NCBI GenBank assembly: GCA_947500555.1
Contig: CANMSE010000002.1
Location: 744,001-808,000 of the forward strand
Length of the DNA stretch: 64,000 bases
Direction of reading: 5' to 3'
Source: an uncultured Fulvivirga sp.
Lineage (GTDB): Bacteria; Bacteroidota; Bacteroidia; Cytophagales; Cyclobacteriaceae
Part shown: positions 8,764-17,473 of the stretch, in pieces
How the letters are laid out: each line of letters begins with the position of its first letter
How positions within the stretch are numbered: position 1 is the stretch's first letter
Translations under genes and position numbers: made by a program
Notes under the pieces: model-generated
The model's database searches: none
The model's input: the letters and a program-made list of their open reading frames with translations, nothing else
Told to the model about the DNA's origin: nothing

Positions 8764-9295
8764 AGGTCAGTTCGAGGGTTACATCTACAGTTTCTGCTAT
8801 ATTATAAAATACGACTTGAGGTATCTCAACATCATAGTCGGCCACTGATATCTGGAATTTTGATTTAAGTATTAACTTTTCACCTTTAGTTTCTAGCGTC
8901 CCATCCACTGAAATATTTCTTTTCACACCATGAATCGTCATTTCTCCCTTGGCCTTAACATTTTGGGTAGCCCTTGTTCCTGAGTTATAACCAATAAGAC
9001 TGCCTTTAAAAGAGGCATTAGGGTATTTTTCCGACTCCATGTAGTTTTCATTAAAATGCTCCTGCATTAGCTTCTTGTCAAATTGAAAAGAGTTAATAGG
9101 AATCAAAAATGCCAACTCCTTTTTTTCTAAATCAATAATACTGTTTACTGACTCGGATACGGCCTCTATATCTTCCATAGGTGCATCAGAATAAAAGCTG
9201 GCAGTACCATCTGAAGCTTTAAACTTTTGAGCAAGACCAAGACTGGTACACAATAATATTGCGCTAAGTGTGTATGTGAATTTCATTTTTTTCAT
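8750..9295 (-). CDS. YceI-family periplasmic protein
   Basis: Exported lipocalin-like protein of the YceI family, which binds isoprenoid chains such as polyprenyl quinone precursors in characterised members. The signal peptide (TLSAILLCTSLGLAQ) is followed by the family pattern: AFLIPINSFQFDKKLMQEHFNENYMES, YPNASFKG, KGEMTIHGVKRNISVDGTL and a closing DVTLELTYEQL. The 181-residue length is normal. It lies between the cytochrome-like lipoprotein (2-bp gap) and DUF5777 (overlap), so the three form an operon. Confidence 0.9.
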   Translation of the reverse strand: MKKMKFTYTLSAILLCTSLGLAQKFKASDGTASFYSDAPMEDIEAVSESVNSIIDLEKKELAFLIPINSFQFDKKLMQEHFNENYMESEKYPNASFKGSLIGYNSGTRATQNVKAKGEMTIHGVKRNISVDGTLETKGEKLILKSKFQISVADYDVEIPQVVFYNIAETVDVTLELTYEQL

Positions 9296-9297
9296 TG

Positions 9298-9645
9298 TTA
9301 ATTATTCTGACTTCCTTGTTCTACCCAGCAAGATATTGTCTGAATTTGTGCTGAAGTTAGTGTGATACCAGAGCTCGATGGAGGCATAGAACGTGCAGAT
9401 GTTCTTGATCTAATAGCCTGTGATTTGTTCTGTACATTATCAAAAACCAACCAATTTCTTGAGGATCCATTATCTCCATTATGACAACCAGGAACAGCAC
9501 AATTATTAGTTAGAATAGCCTGCACTTCAGATTGGAAAGACACTGCTGTATCACATTGATCTGCTATCTGAAGAATATCTTCCTCACTATCTGAAGCACA
9601 AGAGCTTACCAGATAAATTATAGCTATAAAAAGTAATCTTTTCAT
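9298..9645 (-). CDS. Cytochrome c-like lipoprotein with CX4CH motif
   Basis: Short exported lipoprotein of 115 residues. The lipobox LVSSC places the lipidated Cys at residue 16. The haem-like motif is C49-AVPG-C54-H55, four residues between the cysteines instead of two, and a possible distal ligand sits in SMPPSSSG. This pattern occurs in cytochrome c-like domains common in Bacteroidota. Whether haem is attached through CX4CH is not established by the sequence. First gene of the operon with YceI and DUF5777. Confidence 0.72.
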   Translation of the reverse strand: MKRLLFIAIIYLVSSCASDSEEDILQIADQCDTAVSFQSEVQAILTNNCAVPGCHNGDNGSSRNWLVFDNVQNKSQAIRSRTSARSMPPSSSGITLTSAQIQTISCWVEQGSQNN

Positions 9646-9866
9646 CTATTATATATTAAGTAAGTAAAACATATGTTCGAAATTTTTAATACCCTTTTAC
9701 GGTTTTGAATATCAACTTCGGTAATTCTTAATTAATATCCACCTGTTTTTGATCAAAATGACATTGAGTTATGTAACAATTCCTTAGTAAATATTACTTA
9801 TTAATTTAAGCATTTAATTAAGTAATCATTTTAATCTTTAATGAACTTGTCAACTAGTACCAATGA

Positions 9867-9895
9867 CATTACAAGACTCAATGCGGAAAGGTTGC
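9867..9895 (-). promoter_or_regulatory. Candidate ECF-type promoter (GCAACC-N17-GTA)
   Basis: On the minus strand GCAACC (9895-9890), 17 bases, then GTAATG (9872-9867). It has the same layout as the element before the ECF sigma gene at 12149-12177 and fits the general ECF pattern of an AAC-containing -35 and a GT-containing -10. The downstream gene starts at 9645, leaving about 220 bases of leader, so the assignment is uncertain. The rest of 9646-9928 is AT-rich with no ORF or other structure that I recognise. Confidence 0.3.
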
Positions 9896-9928
9896 GTGCG
9901 TTATAAAAAAATTTAACTCTATCAAAAA

Positions 9929-11554
9929 TTAATTGTTGATCGTCAGTTTATTGTATTTGAATGCAAGTCTAAAACCTGAAGTGAACAAATCTAAACCTCC
10001 CTCTCCTATACCTTGAATTGGTATTTTGATATAAGGCTCGACTTGAAGACTGAGAATAGGGCTCAGTTTTTTTCTATAACCAAAAGATGCATTAATAAGA
10101 CCAAAGAAATGATTATTTTCATTTCTTATAAATTGAGATCCTTCTGGAAAAGGATCGTTGTAAATGACATCATAATCTTCAGTAAGCATAATGTAAGATG
10201 AAATACCAGTACTGAAAACAAATCCCGACTCTTCATATCCGGATAAATAGTAGCTTAAATTGAATGGAATGTCCAAAACGTCACAATCAGCATTAACACG
10301 ATTCACTGTCCAGTTGGGATTTGTACCAGGATAGGATTCAATACCTTCATCAGCAAAATAGATTTTTTTAGAATAACCAATGCCCCCAGTAATACTGAGC
10401 TTCGAGGAGCGGTGGTATTCAACTTGCGCACCAATAGTATAGCCAAGATCTTCATATCCACCTAATCCAACACTACTCAAATCAGGCGAAAATTCTATTC
10501 CAAAACTCCATCTTGAACGTTTCCCTGTGATACTATCCTGAATAGTCTCGATCTCAGCTTGGACTACGTTGGTTGATACTTCAATTCCTTTTATAGTAGT
10601 AGGCCTAGGCGTCTTAAGTTGGGCTAAGTGAGCCTCTTTTCGCTGTAATTGATAAGGCATTAGCCTATGAGGCTCTATTTCACGAGCCTGTAAATAACCA
10701 ATTTGTTGTCCATCATGAAGAAACTCTTCTTGATAAGTTCGCTCTTGTTCAATTATACTTGTCTTTTCTAATTCACTATCAGAAGAATCATCAGTTTTTG
10801 ATGGATTAGAACTAGGCTCCTTGCTTCTTTCGTCATAGGTTTTAGTAAGTCGCAATTCCCTACTTGCAACAATGTCAGAATTATTTTCAAATGAAACATC
10901 GCTATTGCGAAAACTCACATTCGAAGAATCTTTTTCAGTTCTTTTATTAATTTTTACTTCATTAATCAATAAAGACTGTTGAGCACTTTCACGGGTAGGT
11001 CTTATAGGTCTATCCTTTGCTTTCAGTTCTTCTTGCTCAGTTTCCGTGTTAGCATATTTTTGATTGTTATCAGTTTCAAAAACAGGTGTTTGTTCAATCA
11101 ATAAATCATTATTTAGAGCGGTTTCGGCCAAAGAATTAGGATTTGATTTACTCTTTTGACTTTCTAAAGTAATTGGCTCATCAAAGGATTCATTTTCAGA
11201 GCCTCCTTCTACAATGTTAGGAACGATCGAATTGGAGTCAATACTTACTTTTTTTTCATCGGTGTCAATTATATCATAATTGGTATCACCCAAATTTTCT
11301 TCATTTAAGCTAACATCAGAATTGCTTCCCAAATCCTTTTCTAAAAAAAACCATGTAGCCGTCAGGACAGGTAGCAGAAACAGTAGCAGCAGTATAAGTG
11401 AGTTTAAATTAATGCGAAATTTAGGTTTAGAATCTGCGACTAAACCGCCATTTTGCAGTTTAGATTTCATGCCGCTCCAGCCTGCTGCACTATCGCTGAA
11501 ACTCGCTTTGTCAGCAGCCTCCTGAAATAGTTTATCTAGGTCTTTATTTTTCAT
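9929..11554 (-). CDS. Putative dual-membrane-spanning anti-sigma factor with C-terminal barrel
   Basis: A 541-residue protein with three parts. Residues 1-48 are a short cytoplasmic segment (DLDKLFQEAADKASFSDSAAGW), of the kind found before ECF-linked membrane proteins in Bacteroidota. Residues 51-70 are one hydrophobic helix (LILLLLFLLPVLTATWFFLE), with no signal cleavage site. Residues 75-330 are a polar, Ser/Asn/Glu-rich, probably disordered linker. From about 345 to the end it is an outer-membrane barrel of the PorT/OMP_b-brl type. The start overlaps the stop of the ECF sigma gene by 4 bp. This is the architecture of the dual membrane-spanning anti-sigma factors described in Bacteroides thetaiotaomicron. 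Sigma binding is inferred. Confidence 0.75.
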   Translation of the reverse strand: MKNKDLDKLFQEAADKASFSDSAAGWSGMKSKLQNGGLVADSKPKFRINLNSLILLLLFLLPVLTATWFFLEKDLGSNSDVSLNEENLGDTNYDIIDTDEKKVSIDSNSIVPNIVEGGSENESFDEPITLESQKSKSNPNSLAETALNNDLLIEQTPVFETDNNQKYANTETEQEELKAKDRPIRPTRESAQQSLLINEVKINKRTEKDSSNVSFRNSDVSFENNSDIVASRELRLTKTYDERSKEPSSNPSKTDDSSDSELEKTSIIEQERTYQEEFLHDGQQIGYLQAREIEPHRLMPYQLQRKEAHLAQLKTPRPTTIKGIEVSTNVVQAEIETIQDSITGKRSRWSFGIEFSPDLSSVGLGGYEDLGYTIGAQVEYHRSSKLSITGGIGYSKKIYFADEGIESYPGTNPNWTVNRVNADCDVLDIPFNLSYYLSGYEESGFVFSTGISSYIMLTEDYDVIYNDPFPEGSQFIRNENNHFFGLINASFGYRKKLSPILSLQVEPYIKIPIQGIGEGGLDLFTSGFRLAFKYNKLTINN

Positions 11555-12132
11555 ATCTGACCAATTTTTACAGTTTCTACCTCACTCACTAGCAACATCT
11601 GGCGTAAATTTTCTCGCGCTCTCGACAAATTTGATTTCGAACTATTAATTGAGATTGAAAGCTTTTCAGCTATCTCTTCATGTGAATATCCATCAATAAC
11701 AAATAGGTTAAATACTGTTTGGTATGATGGTGATAATCCCTGGATTAAGTCTAACAACTCGTTGTAAGAAAGATTACTGAATCCCGTGTTATCAACGTGC
11801 TCCACCATGTCAATAGCATCAGATTCATCTATGTCTGACAACTTGTGCTTACTATATTTCTTTATATAGTTGATACTGTTATTTATCAATATTCTTCTGA
11901 ACCACGGCTCAAAAGGTCTTTTTAAATCATACGATTCGATTTTTTTGAAAATATTCATGAAACTGTCATTTACGACTTCAATAGCTTCATGCTCATTTTT
12001 AAGATAACGATAGCATACACGCATTGAAAAGGCATAGAAATGCTTATAGAGTTTTTCAAAACTCTCCTCTGTCCTCTCCTTTATACAACTTGAGAGCAAT
12101 TGACTTTCTATACGCCTCTGATCAGAAACCAT
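11551..12132 (-). CDS. ECF RNA polymerase sigma factor
   Basis: Sigma-70 family ECF factor of 193 residues. Region 2 (about 25-95) contains YKHFYAFSMRVCYRYLKNEHEAIEVVNDSFMNIF, here read as separate motifs YRYLKNEHEA and VNDSFMNIF. Region 4 (about 130-185) contains GYSHEEIAEKLSISINSSKSNLSRA-type helix-turn-helix sequence (core SHEEIAEKLSI and SKSNLSRARE). It is translationally coupled (ATGA) to the barrel-bearing anti-sigma candidate. A 7-bp-arm palindrome and an ECF-like promoter lie just upstream, which suggests autoregulation. Confidence 0.93.
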   Translation of the reverse strand: MVSDQRRIESQLLSSCIKERTEESFEKLYKHFYAFSMRVCYRYLKNEHEAIEVVNDSFMNIFKKIESYDLKRPFEPWFRRILINNSINYIKKYSKHKLSDIDESDAIDMVEHVDNTGFSNLSYNELLDLIQGLSPSYQTVFNLFVIDGYSHEEIAEKLSISINSSKSNLSRARENLRQMLLVSEVETVKIGQI

Positions 12133-12146
12133 TTACATTTTCTAAC

Positions 12147-12166
12147 TGTAGTACAATAATACTACA
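12147..12166. repeat. Palindrome TGTAGTA-N6-TACTACA before sigma gene
   Basis: Seven-base perfect arms with spacer CAATAA, 14 bp upstream of the ECF sigma start codon. It overlaps the -10 part of the candidate ECF promoter, so it may be an operator or fold as a hairpin at the 5' end of the mRNA. Confidence 0.5.
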
Positions 12167-12177
12167 CCAATGGTTGC
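12149..12177 (-). promoter_or_regulatory. Candidate autoregulated ECF promoter
   Basis: Minus-strand GCAACC (12177-12172), 17 bases, GTACTA (12154-12149), followed about 17 bases later by the sigma gene start. An AACC-type -35 and GT-containing -10 at 16-17 bp spacing is the general ECF promoter form. A similar element with the same 17-base spacing occurs at 9867-9895. Confidence 0.4.
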
Positions 12178-12258
12178 GTCATCAAAATGTAGGTATACAA
12201 AAGGTGAACTATAGAAGCCTTGGGCTTGCCCTATATTATAATGTTGGAATGAAGGATT

Positions 12259-13098
12259 TCAGTTGTTAATTATGATCGACTGACTTACAACTGATGAAGC
12301 AGAAAAGTAACCTAATGCAAAATCATTTACATCTGCCTGATTTCTTATATTACCTATTATTGGTGCTACTGGAGGGTCAAGTGGGCCTCCGGTAGTTTTT
12401 GTCTGTATTTCAACTTCTAATAGGAATTTTTGTGCTTCTTTGGTTAAAGATAGCTGTTCTACAACCACAGTATCGTTCTCATTTAATGCAAATTCGAAAA
12501 AGGTCAGATCAATAGGTTCACCATCAAGGATACTATCAAAATCCGCACTATATATATCTTCAGCCCTATTTTTTTGCTCTCCGTTGATAGAAAATTTCCA
12601 ACGGTAATATTCATCACCACCAGGGGGATCTGTGAAATATAAAGTCACAAACCATCCCTGCTCGTCATCATCATCGCCCAGATCTGTTCTAAATTCTGAT
12701 GTCAGACTGTCAATTTCAGCTACAGGTAAAAGTTCCTCAGAAAATGACTTGTAAATGCTACCGTTGGGCAACACTACAGATAGCGTATAACTTCTACCTA
12801 TTACACCCCTTACTCCTTCTGGAGCTAAATAAAATCCTGGTTTTTCTGATTCAGTCAGAATAATTATCTCGCCTAAATCGTCTTCTATGATGACATTGGC
12901 TTCACTTACTCTTGGTGTAAGTTGGTCGTCACTATAGGCAGCTGTACGAGATATTGTCACATGAGGCTCGCTTTGGTCTGTAATTTCTCCGACAACAACC
13001 AATTTTGAAACGTTGTCTGTCAATTCCAGGTCAATAGTTGTTTCACATGCTGAGATAAGCACTGTTGTTAACAATAATAGATATAGTAGATATTTCAT
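12259..13098 (-). CDS. DUF4249 lipoprotein
   Basis: Lipoprotein of the DUF4249 family, usually encoded next to STN/TonB receptors in Bacteroidota and probably an accessory surface or periplasmic component. I place the start at 13098 (MKYLLYLLLLTTVLISAC), which yields a clean lipobox ISAC. An upstream in-frame ATG at 13113 would overlap the TonB gene by 11 bp. The body shows the family pattern: TIDLELTDNVSKLVVVGEITDQ, here in pieces KLVVVGEIT, VTISRTAAYSD, ANVIIEDDLG and GFYLAPEGVRG, ending FALGYFSASSV. It is the last gene of the Fec-type set. Confidence 0.85.
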   Translation of the reverse strand: MKYLLYLLLLTTVLISACETTIDLELTDNVSKLVVVGEITDQSEPHVTISRTAAYSDDQLTPRVSEANVIIEDDLGEIIILTESEKPGFYLAPEGVRGVIGRSYTLSVVLPNGSIYKSFSEELLPVAEIDSLTSEFRTDLGDDDDEQGWFVTLYFTDPPGGDEYYRWKFSINGEQKNRAEDIYSADFDSILDGEPIDLTFFEFALNENDTVVVEQLSLTKEAQKFLLEVEIQTKTTGGPLDPPVAPIIGNIRNQADVNDFALGYFSASSVVSQSIIINN

Positions 13099-13102
13099 TA
13101 TA

Positions 13103-15715
13103 TTAAAATTCAAAATTATAGCTGATAGCTGGGAATACAGAACCTAGAATTGACAGTTGTGTTGCTTTTGTACTAAAGGCGTTATTCGAATCTTCATCCG
13201 GTCTGAAGAAAATGGAAAATGCGTTCTTTCTTGCATACACATTATAAACCGAGAACGTCCAGCTGCTTGACCATTTCTTCCCTGGTTTTGTTCTATTTTT
13301 TAAGGTTGCCGATAGATCAATTCTATGATAGTCAGGCAGACGTTCATTATTTCTTGATGAATAATTAGGAATTACAGCTCCTTCAAATTCATAGCGACCA
13401 TCCGGATAGGTCGCTGGTCTGCCCGTGGCATATAGAAAGTTCATATTAACAGTCCAGCGAGGTGTCACTTTATAGTTCATCACAAGGGATACATCATGTG
13501 TCTTATCATAATCAGAAGGGTAATATTCTCCATTGTTGATACTATTAATCGGAATATCTCCTTTTACCTGTCTTTCGGTTCGACTTAATGTGTAGGCCAA
13601 CCAACCATTTAATCGACCCAGTTTTTTCTCAAAGAAAAGCTCTAGTCCATAAGCTCGACCATTTCCAGTCAACAGTTCCGTTTCAATATTTTCAGTAAGG
13701 ATAAGATCTGCCCCATTTTTATAGTCAATTAAATCATTCATCGTTTTATAATATACTTCTGCTGAGATCTCGAATGTATTGTCTCTTAAGCTTTTGAAGT
13801 AGCCAAAGGCAAACTGTTGGCTAGTTAATGGTGGTATGTATGGTCCAGCTGATTTCCAAACATCAAAAGGTGTAACATTGGTTGTGTTTGAAACCAATTG
13901 CTGATACTGATACATTCTCTGATAGCTGGCCTTAATGGAGTTATTTGCATTGAACTGATACGCTGCCGAGAATCTAGGTTCCCAACCATCAAAAGACTTG
14001 ATAGTTTCATTGTTATTATAACTTGCGCTATCAATAATATTTTCCTCTCTTCTAGGAAGAGTAGGATCGTAGGTGTATACATCCAAAGATCCAAGAAAAT
14101 GATACCTGGAATATCGAAGTCCATAACGTAATGTTAAATTGTCTCCAATTTTCTGTTCATTTCCAAGATAAACTCCGAGTTCCAAAGCTTTCTCTTTCTG
14201 TACCTTGAAACTTGCATTTATATCTCCGCTAACAGTAACTTCTCCTGGTTGAAACTCAAACAAAGAAACTTGCGCTCCCATATCAAGCGTATTTTGAGCA
14301 TTAAGGAACCAGGTTAGCTCTGGTTTGAAATGATAATTATTAATTGACGATTCCCACGTGATTTTTTCGGGAGAATCATCAACATTCAGTTGATAATTAT
14401 ACCTACTATAGATCAATGAAGTATTTAAAAAAAGAGATGGGTTCAAAACGTAATTCCAGCGTAGTGTACCCGTACTATTACCCCATTTAAAACCTACATC
14501 ATTACCAAGTCTCGCCACATCATTACCGAAATATCCTGATAAATAGAGTCTATTCTTATCATTGAAACGATAGTTTATTTTGGTATTTAAATCATAAAAA
14601 TAGACAGCAGAATTATCGTTACTCGGCCTTACAGTTCTGTAAATCAAATCTGCATAGGTTCTACGTCCGGCAATTATAAAAGAGCTTTTGTCCTTGACTA
14701 TTGGGGCTTCAAGTGTCAGTCGGCTGGAAACAATCCCAATACCGCCCTTACCATGAAAGGCTTTCATATCACCTTCTTTTTGGCGGACATCTAATACTGA
14801 TGATACTCTGCCACCGTATTTTGATGGTATTCCACCTTTATACAATTTCACATCTTTAATAACATCAGCATTAAAAACTGAGAAAAAACCAAGCAAGTGA
14901 GCTGAGCTGTAAACTGGCGCCTCATCCAATAGTATTAAGTTCTGATCTACATCTCCTCCCCTAACATTGAAACCTGGCGAACCTTCACCTACGGTAGTTA
15001 CTCCCGGTAATAAGGTAATACTTTTGATCACATCCACCTCACCAAGAAAAGCAGGAATCTCTTCTATTTGCTTTGCACTAAGAGTATTTGCACTCATCTG
15101 AAGGGACTCAACATTAGACGGTTGCCGATCTGCATTCACAACTATTTCGGATAGTACTAACTCTTGCGGGTCCAAATTAAAATTAATAACACTATCACTT
15201 TGCAGGTTAAGCTTCACTTCTAAGTTTTGATACCCTAAGTATGAGCATCTAATCATCTGTTCTTCAGAAGACAAACGAAGAGAATAAAAACCATACACAT
15301 TGCTGATTGCACCATAATTCCCGGCACTATTGCTAATAGATGCTCCTATTAATTCCTCTCCTGTTTGGCTATCACGTACATAACCATTAACTATATAGGC
15401 CTCTTTTTGAGTTTGGGACTTCTTTCTTATGAGAATTTTACTTCCCTTAATTTTAAATTCAAAATCATCGCCTAAAATCTGTAAGAGGTGCTCTTCCAAT
15501 GTAGCATAATCAAGTGTGCTGATCCCCTTTTTATGGTCTATATCATTTGTTACAAATGAAAATTCTACTTCTAGATTATCCTTAATTTCTTTTAGTGCTT
15601 CCTCAATGGTCATGCTTTTCGCACTAAGTTTAATCGGCTGATCCAATTCCACCGTTTGAGCCGTACTTATAAGAAACCCGTGCAGTATAAATGACACTAG
15701 TAAAATGTATTTCAT
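13103..15715 (-). CDS. TonB-dependent receptor with STN and carboxypeptidase-like domains
   Basis: Outer-membrane receptor of 870 residues. A signal peptide (residues 1-19) is followed by an STN signalling domain (about 25-85, KSMTIEEALKEIKDNLEVEFSFV), a carboxypeptidase-regulatory-like domain (about 108-190, VNGYVRDSQTGEELIGASI), a plug (about 215-320, with FNVRGGDVDQNLILLDEAPV) and a 22-strand-type barrel ending in SYNFEF. The STN domain is the part that signals to FecR. FecR lies 1 bp upstream and DUF4249 follows. This is a complete transmembrane signalling transporter; the ligand is not evident. Confidence 0.93.
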   Translation of the reverse strand: MKYILLVSFILHGFLISTAQTVELDQPIKLSAKSMTIEEALKEIKDNLEVEFSFVTNDIDHKKGISTLDYATLEEHLLQILGDDFEFKIKGSKILIRKKSQTQKEAYIVNGYVRDSQTGEELIGASISNSAGNYGAISNVYGFYSLRLSSEEQMIRCSYLGYQNLEVKLNLQSDSVINFNLDPQELVLSEIVVNADRQPSNVESLQMSANTLSAKQIEEIPAFLGEVDVIKSITLLPGVTTVGEGSPGFNVRGGDVDQNLILLDEAPVYSSAHLLGFFSVFNADVIKDVKLYKGGIPSKYGGRVSSVLDVRQKEGDMKAFHGKGGIGIVSSRLTLEAPIVKDKSSFIIAGRRTYADLIYRTVRPSNDNSAVYFYDLNTKINYRFNDKNRLYLSGYFGNDVARLGNDVGFKWGNSTGTLRWNYVLNPSLFLNTSLIYSRYNYQLNVDDSPEKITWESSINNYHFKPELTWFLNAQNTLDMGAQVSLFEFQPGEVTVSGDINASFKVQKEKALELGVYLGNEQKIGDNLTLRYGLRYSRYHFLGSLDVYTYDPTLPRREENIIDSASYNNNETIKSFDGWEPRFSAAYQFNANNSIKASYQRMYQYQQLVSNTTNVTPFDVWKSAGPYIPPLTSQQFAFGYFKSLRDNTFEISAEVYYKTMNDLIDYKNGADLILTENIETELLTGNGRAYGLELFFEKKLGRLNGWLAYTLSRTERQVKGDIPINSINNGEYYPSDYDKTHDVSLVMNYKVTPRWTVNMNFLYATGRPATYPDGRYEFEGAVIPNYSSRNNERLPDYHRIDLSATLKNRTKPGKKWSSSWTFSVYNVYARKNAFSIFFRPDEDSNNAFSTKATQLSILGSVFPAISYNFEF

Positions 15716-15716
15716 A

Positions 15717-16676
15717 TCAGTTACAGTCGGCTGTTTTGATGATCACTTGATTATCTGATACTTTAATATCAGCATCGAGAAGAAATTTAAGCTCGTCTAT
15801 GACCTCCTCAATAGATGGGGTCCTAAAAGTGGTTGTAATCATACAAGCACTTTTATTTTCGAGCATAAAGCTCATATTGAAATATTCAGTCAGGATTTTA
15901 AGGGCATCATCTATAGACGTATCGTCAAATACAATATCTCCGGTTTTCCAGGCTACTTCGTTATCAGCTATTCGTCCTTTGGTAAGTTGATTGGTAGATC
16001 TATCGTACACAATCTTATCATCTTTCTTCAAAAGAACTGGTTGGGTACCTTTAACAAAATCAACAGACACTATTCCAGTAGTCACACTGACTTCTGACCT
16101 ATCATCACCAGGATAAGATTTTACTTCAAATGAAGTTCCAACCACCGTTATATCTCCATCCAGACATGAAATAATAAACGGACGTTCTTCATTTTTAGTG
16201 ACCTCAAAAAACGCCAGCCCATTTAAAGTGATATTGCGATGGTCTGAATTAAAGTCATCCGAATAGATTAATTCCGAATCTTTATAAAGCCATACGTTCG
16301 AACCATCAGGTAATTGAGTTTCTATAAGCGAATCGGTAGCAACTAGTTTAATGACTTCAGGTGAGAACCAAAATCTTGATAACAGCAGACCGCTCACAAA
16401 AAGTAAGAGAATAGCCGCGGCCAATTTGAACCAATAAGGAGGTAGTGTACGTACCTTGGTTCTATTGGATTCTTTCTTCCAAAACCTCTCTTTGGCTTCT
16501 TCTAAATTGATGAACTCTTTTGATTGTGGGATTTTGATGGAGTTCCAAACGGATTGGAATCGTTTATATTCCTGTAGGTTTTGATCAGATTGAGTGAGCC
16601 AATTTTGAAAATTGGCATCCTCATCGGGAGTTAAACTTCCAGTGAGTTTTTTTTGAATTAGATTGAGGTGATCCAT
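15717..16676 (-). CDS. FecR-family anti-sigma/sigma regulator
   Basis: Inner-membrane regulator of 319 residues. It has a cytoplasmic N-terminus (about 1-80), one helix at 84-101 (KLAAAILLLFVSGLLLS), a periplasmic FecR domain (about 120-215, LPDGSNVWLYKDSELIYSDDF) and a DUF4974-like STN-binding tail (about 245-315, ALKILTEYFNMSFML). It relays receptor occupancy to the adjacent ECF sigma (16764-17324). The TonB receptor starts 1 bp after its stop. Confidence 0.92.
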   Translation of the reverse strand: MDHLNLIQKKLTGSLTPDEDANFQNWLTQSDQNLQEYKRFQSVWNSIKIPQSKEFINLEEAKERFWKKESNRTKVRTLPPYWFKLAAAILLLFVSGLLLSRFWFSPEVIKLVATDSLIETQLPDGSNVWLYKDSELIYSDDFNSDHRNITLNGLAFFEVTKNEERPFIISCLDGDITVVGTSFEVKSYPGDDRSEVSVTTGIVSVDFVKGTQPVLLKKDDKIVYDRSTNQLTKGRIADNEVAWKTGDIVFDDTSIDDALKILTEYFNMSFMLENKSACMITTTFRTPSIEEVIDELKFLLDADIKVSDNQVIIKTADCN

Positions 16677-16763
16677 GATTCTTTATGTTTCTAAAATCAT
16701 AGTCGTAAGTTTTAATCATCACCCCTATCCGAAGATGAAATATTTTTCAATTATTGTCTGAAG

Positions 16764-17324
16764 CTAGAAAAATAGCATCAACAAAGCTCTGTAGTCAGGC
16801 CAAAGCTCTTTTCTCAAAACCTTGAACGCTTTGGTCATCTGATTTTCAACTGTCTTCACCGATAAATCCAGTTGTGAGGCAATCTCCTGATTGCTTAACT
16901 GCTCATACTTACTCAATAAAAAAACAGCTCTACATTGAGTAGGGAGCTTATTAATAGCCCTAGTTATTTGCTCTTGTAGTGATTCCCTATCAACTTCAGC
17001 AAGTAAGTCCGATTCATCATCGATATCATCAGATAACTCTATTTCAGTGATAGAATTATTCTTTCTAAGATGATCTATACATTTAAAGCCTACGGCACGA
17101 CTCAAATAAGTTTCATTTTTTACTTCTATCCCTTGCCACGCTTTACGATTCCAGAAATCTAAAAATACTTCTTGTACAATATCATCAGCAATTATCTCGT
17201 CACTTATCAAGTACTTAGCCTTTTTAAAGAGTGAAACATAATGAGATGAAAAGATTTCTTCGAATTGCTCCTTCTCTCTGGTAAGATTTACTGTCATTGC
17301 GGATGAGCCATTGTTTATCTCCAA
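16764..17324 (-). CDS. ECF sigma factor of the Fec-type system
   Basis: Sigma-70 family protein of 186 residues. Region 2 includes LISDEIIADDIVQEVFLDFW and region 4 includes QLSNQEIASQLDLSVKTVE, the usual FecI-like form in Bacteroidota. It is the first gene of the sigma-FecR-receptor-DUF4249 set, with an 87-bp gap before fecR. An internal ATG at 17297 (MTVNLTREK) is an alternative start. It probably drives expression of the receptor when ligand is present. Confidence 0.93.
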   Translation of the reverse strand: MEINNGSSAMTVNLTREKEQFEEIFSSHYVSLFKKAKYLISDEIIADDIVQEVFLDFWNRKAWQGIEVKNETYLSRAVGFKCIDHLRKNNSITEIELSDDIDDESDLLAEVDRESLQEQITRAINKLPTQCRAVFLLSKYEQLSNQEIASQLDLSVKTVENQMTKAFKVLRKELWPDYRALLMLFF

Positions 17325-17473
17325 TCAAATTACCTATGGGGCGCACAAAAGAAATGGATTTTTTCTAATATGCCAATAAAGTTTTCTCTATGATTTATAA
17401 TCTTTCGTTTCAACCATGATACTATCCTATTGGAGTGAGGTTTGAATGATTAGATTAACTTCGCGCTAAGTAC

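Noticed and set aside
17441..17463. Bacteroidota -33/-7 promoter (TTTG and TAACTTCG) before the EamA gene
   Set aside because: The boxes are only 11 bases apart, too close for the usual spacing of about 19-21.
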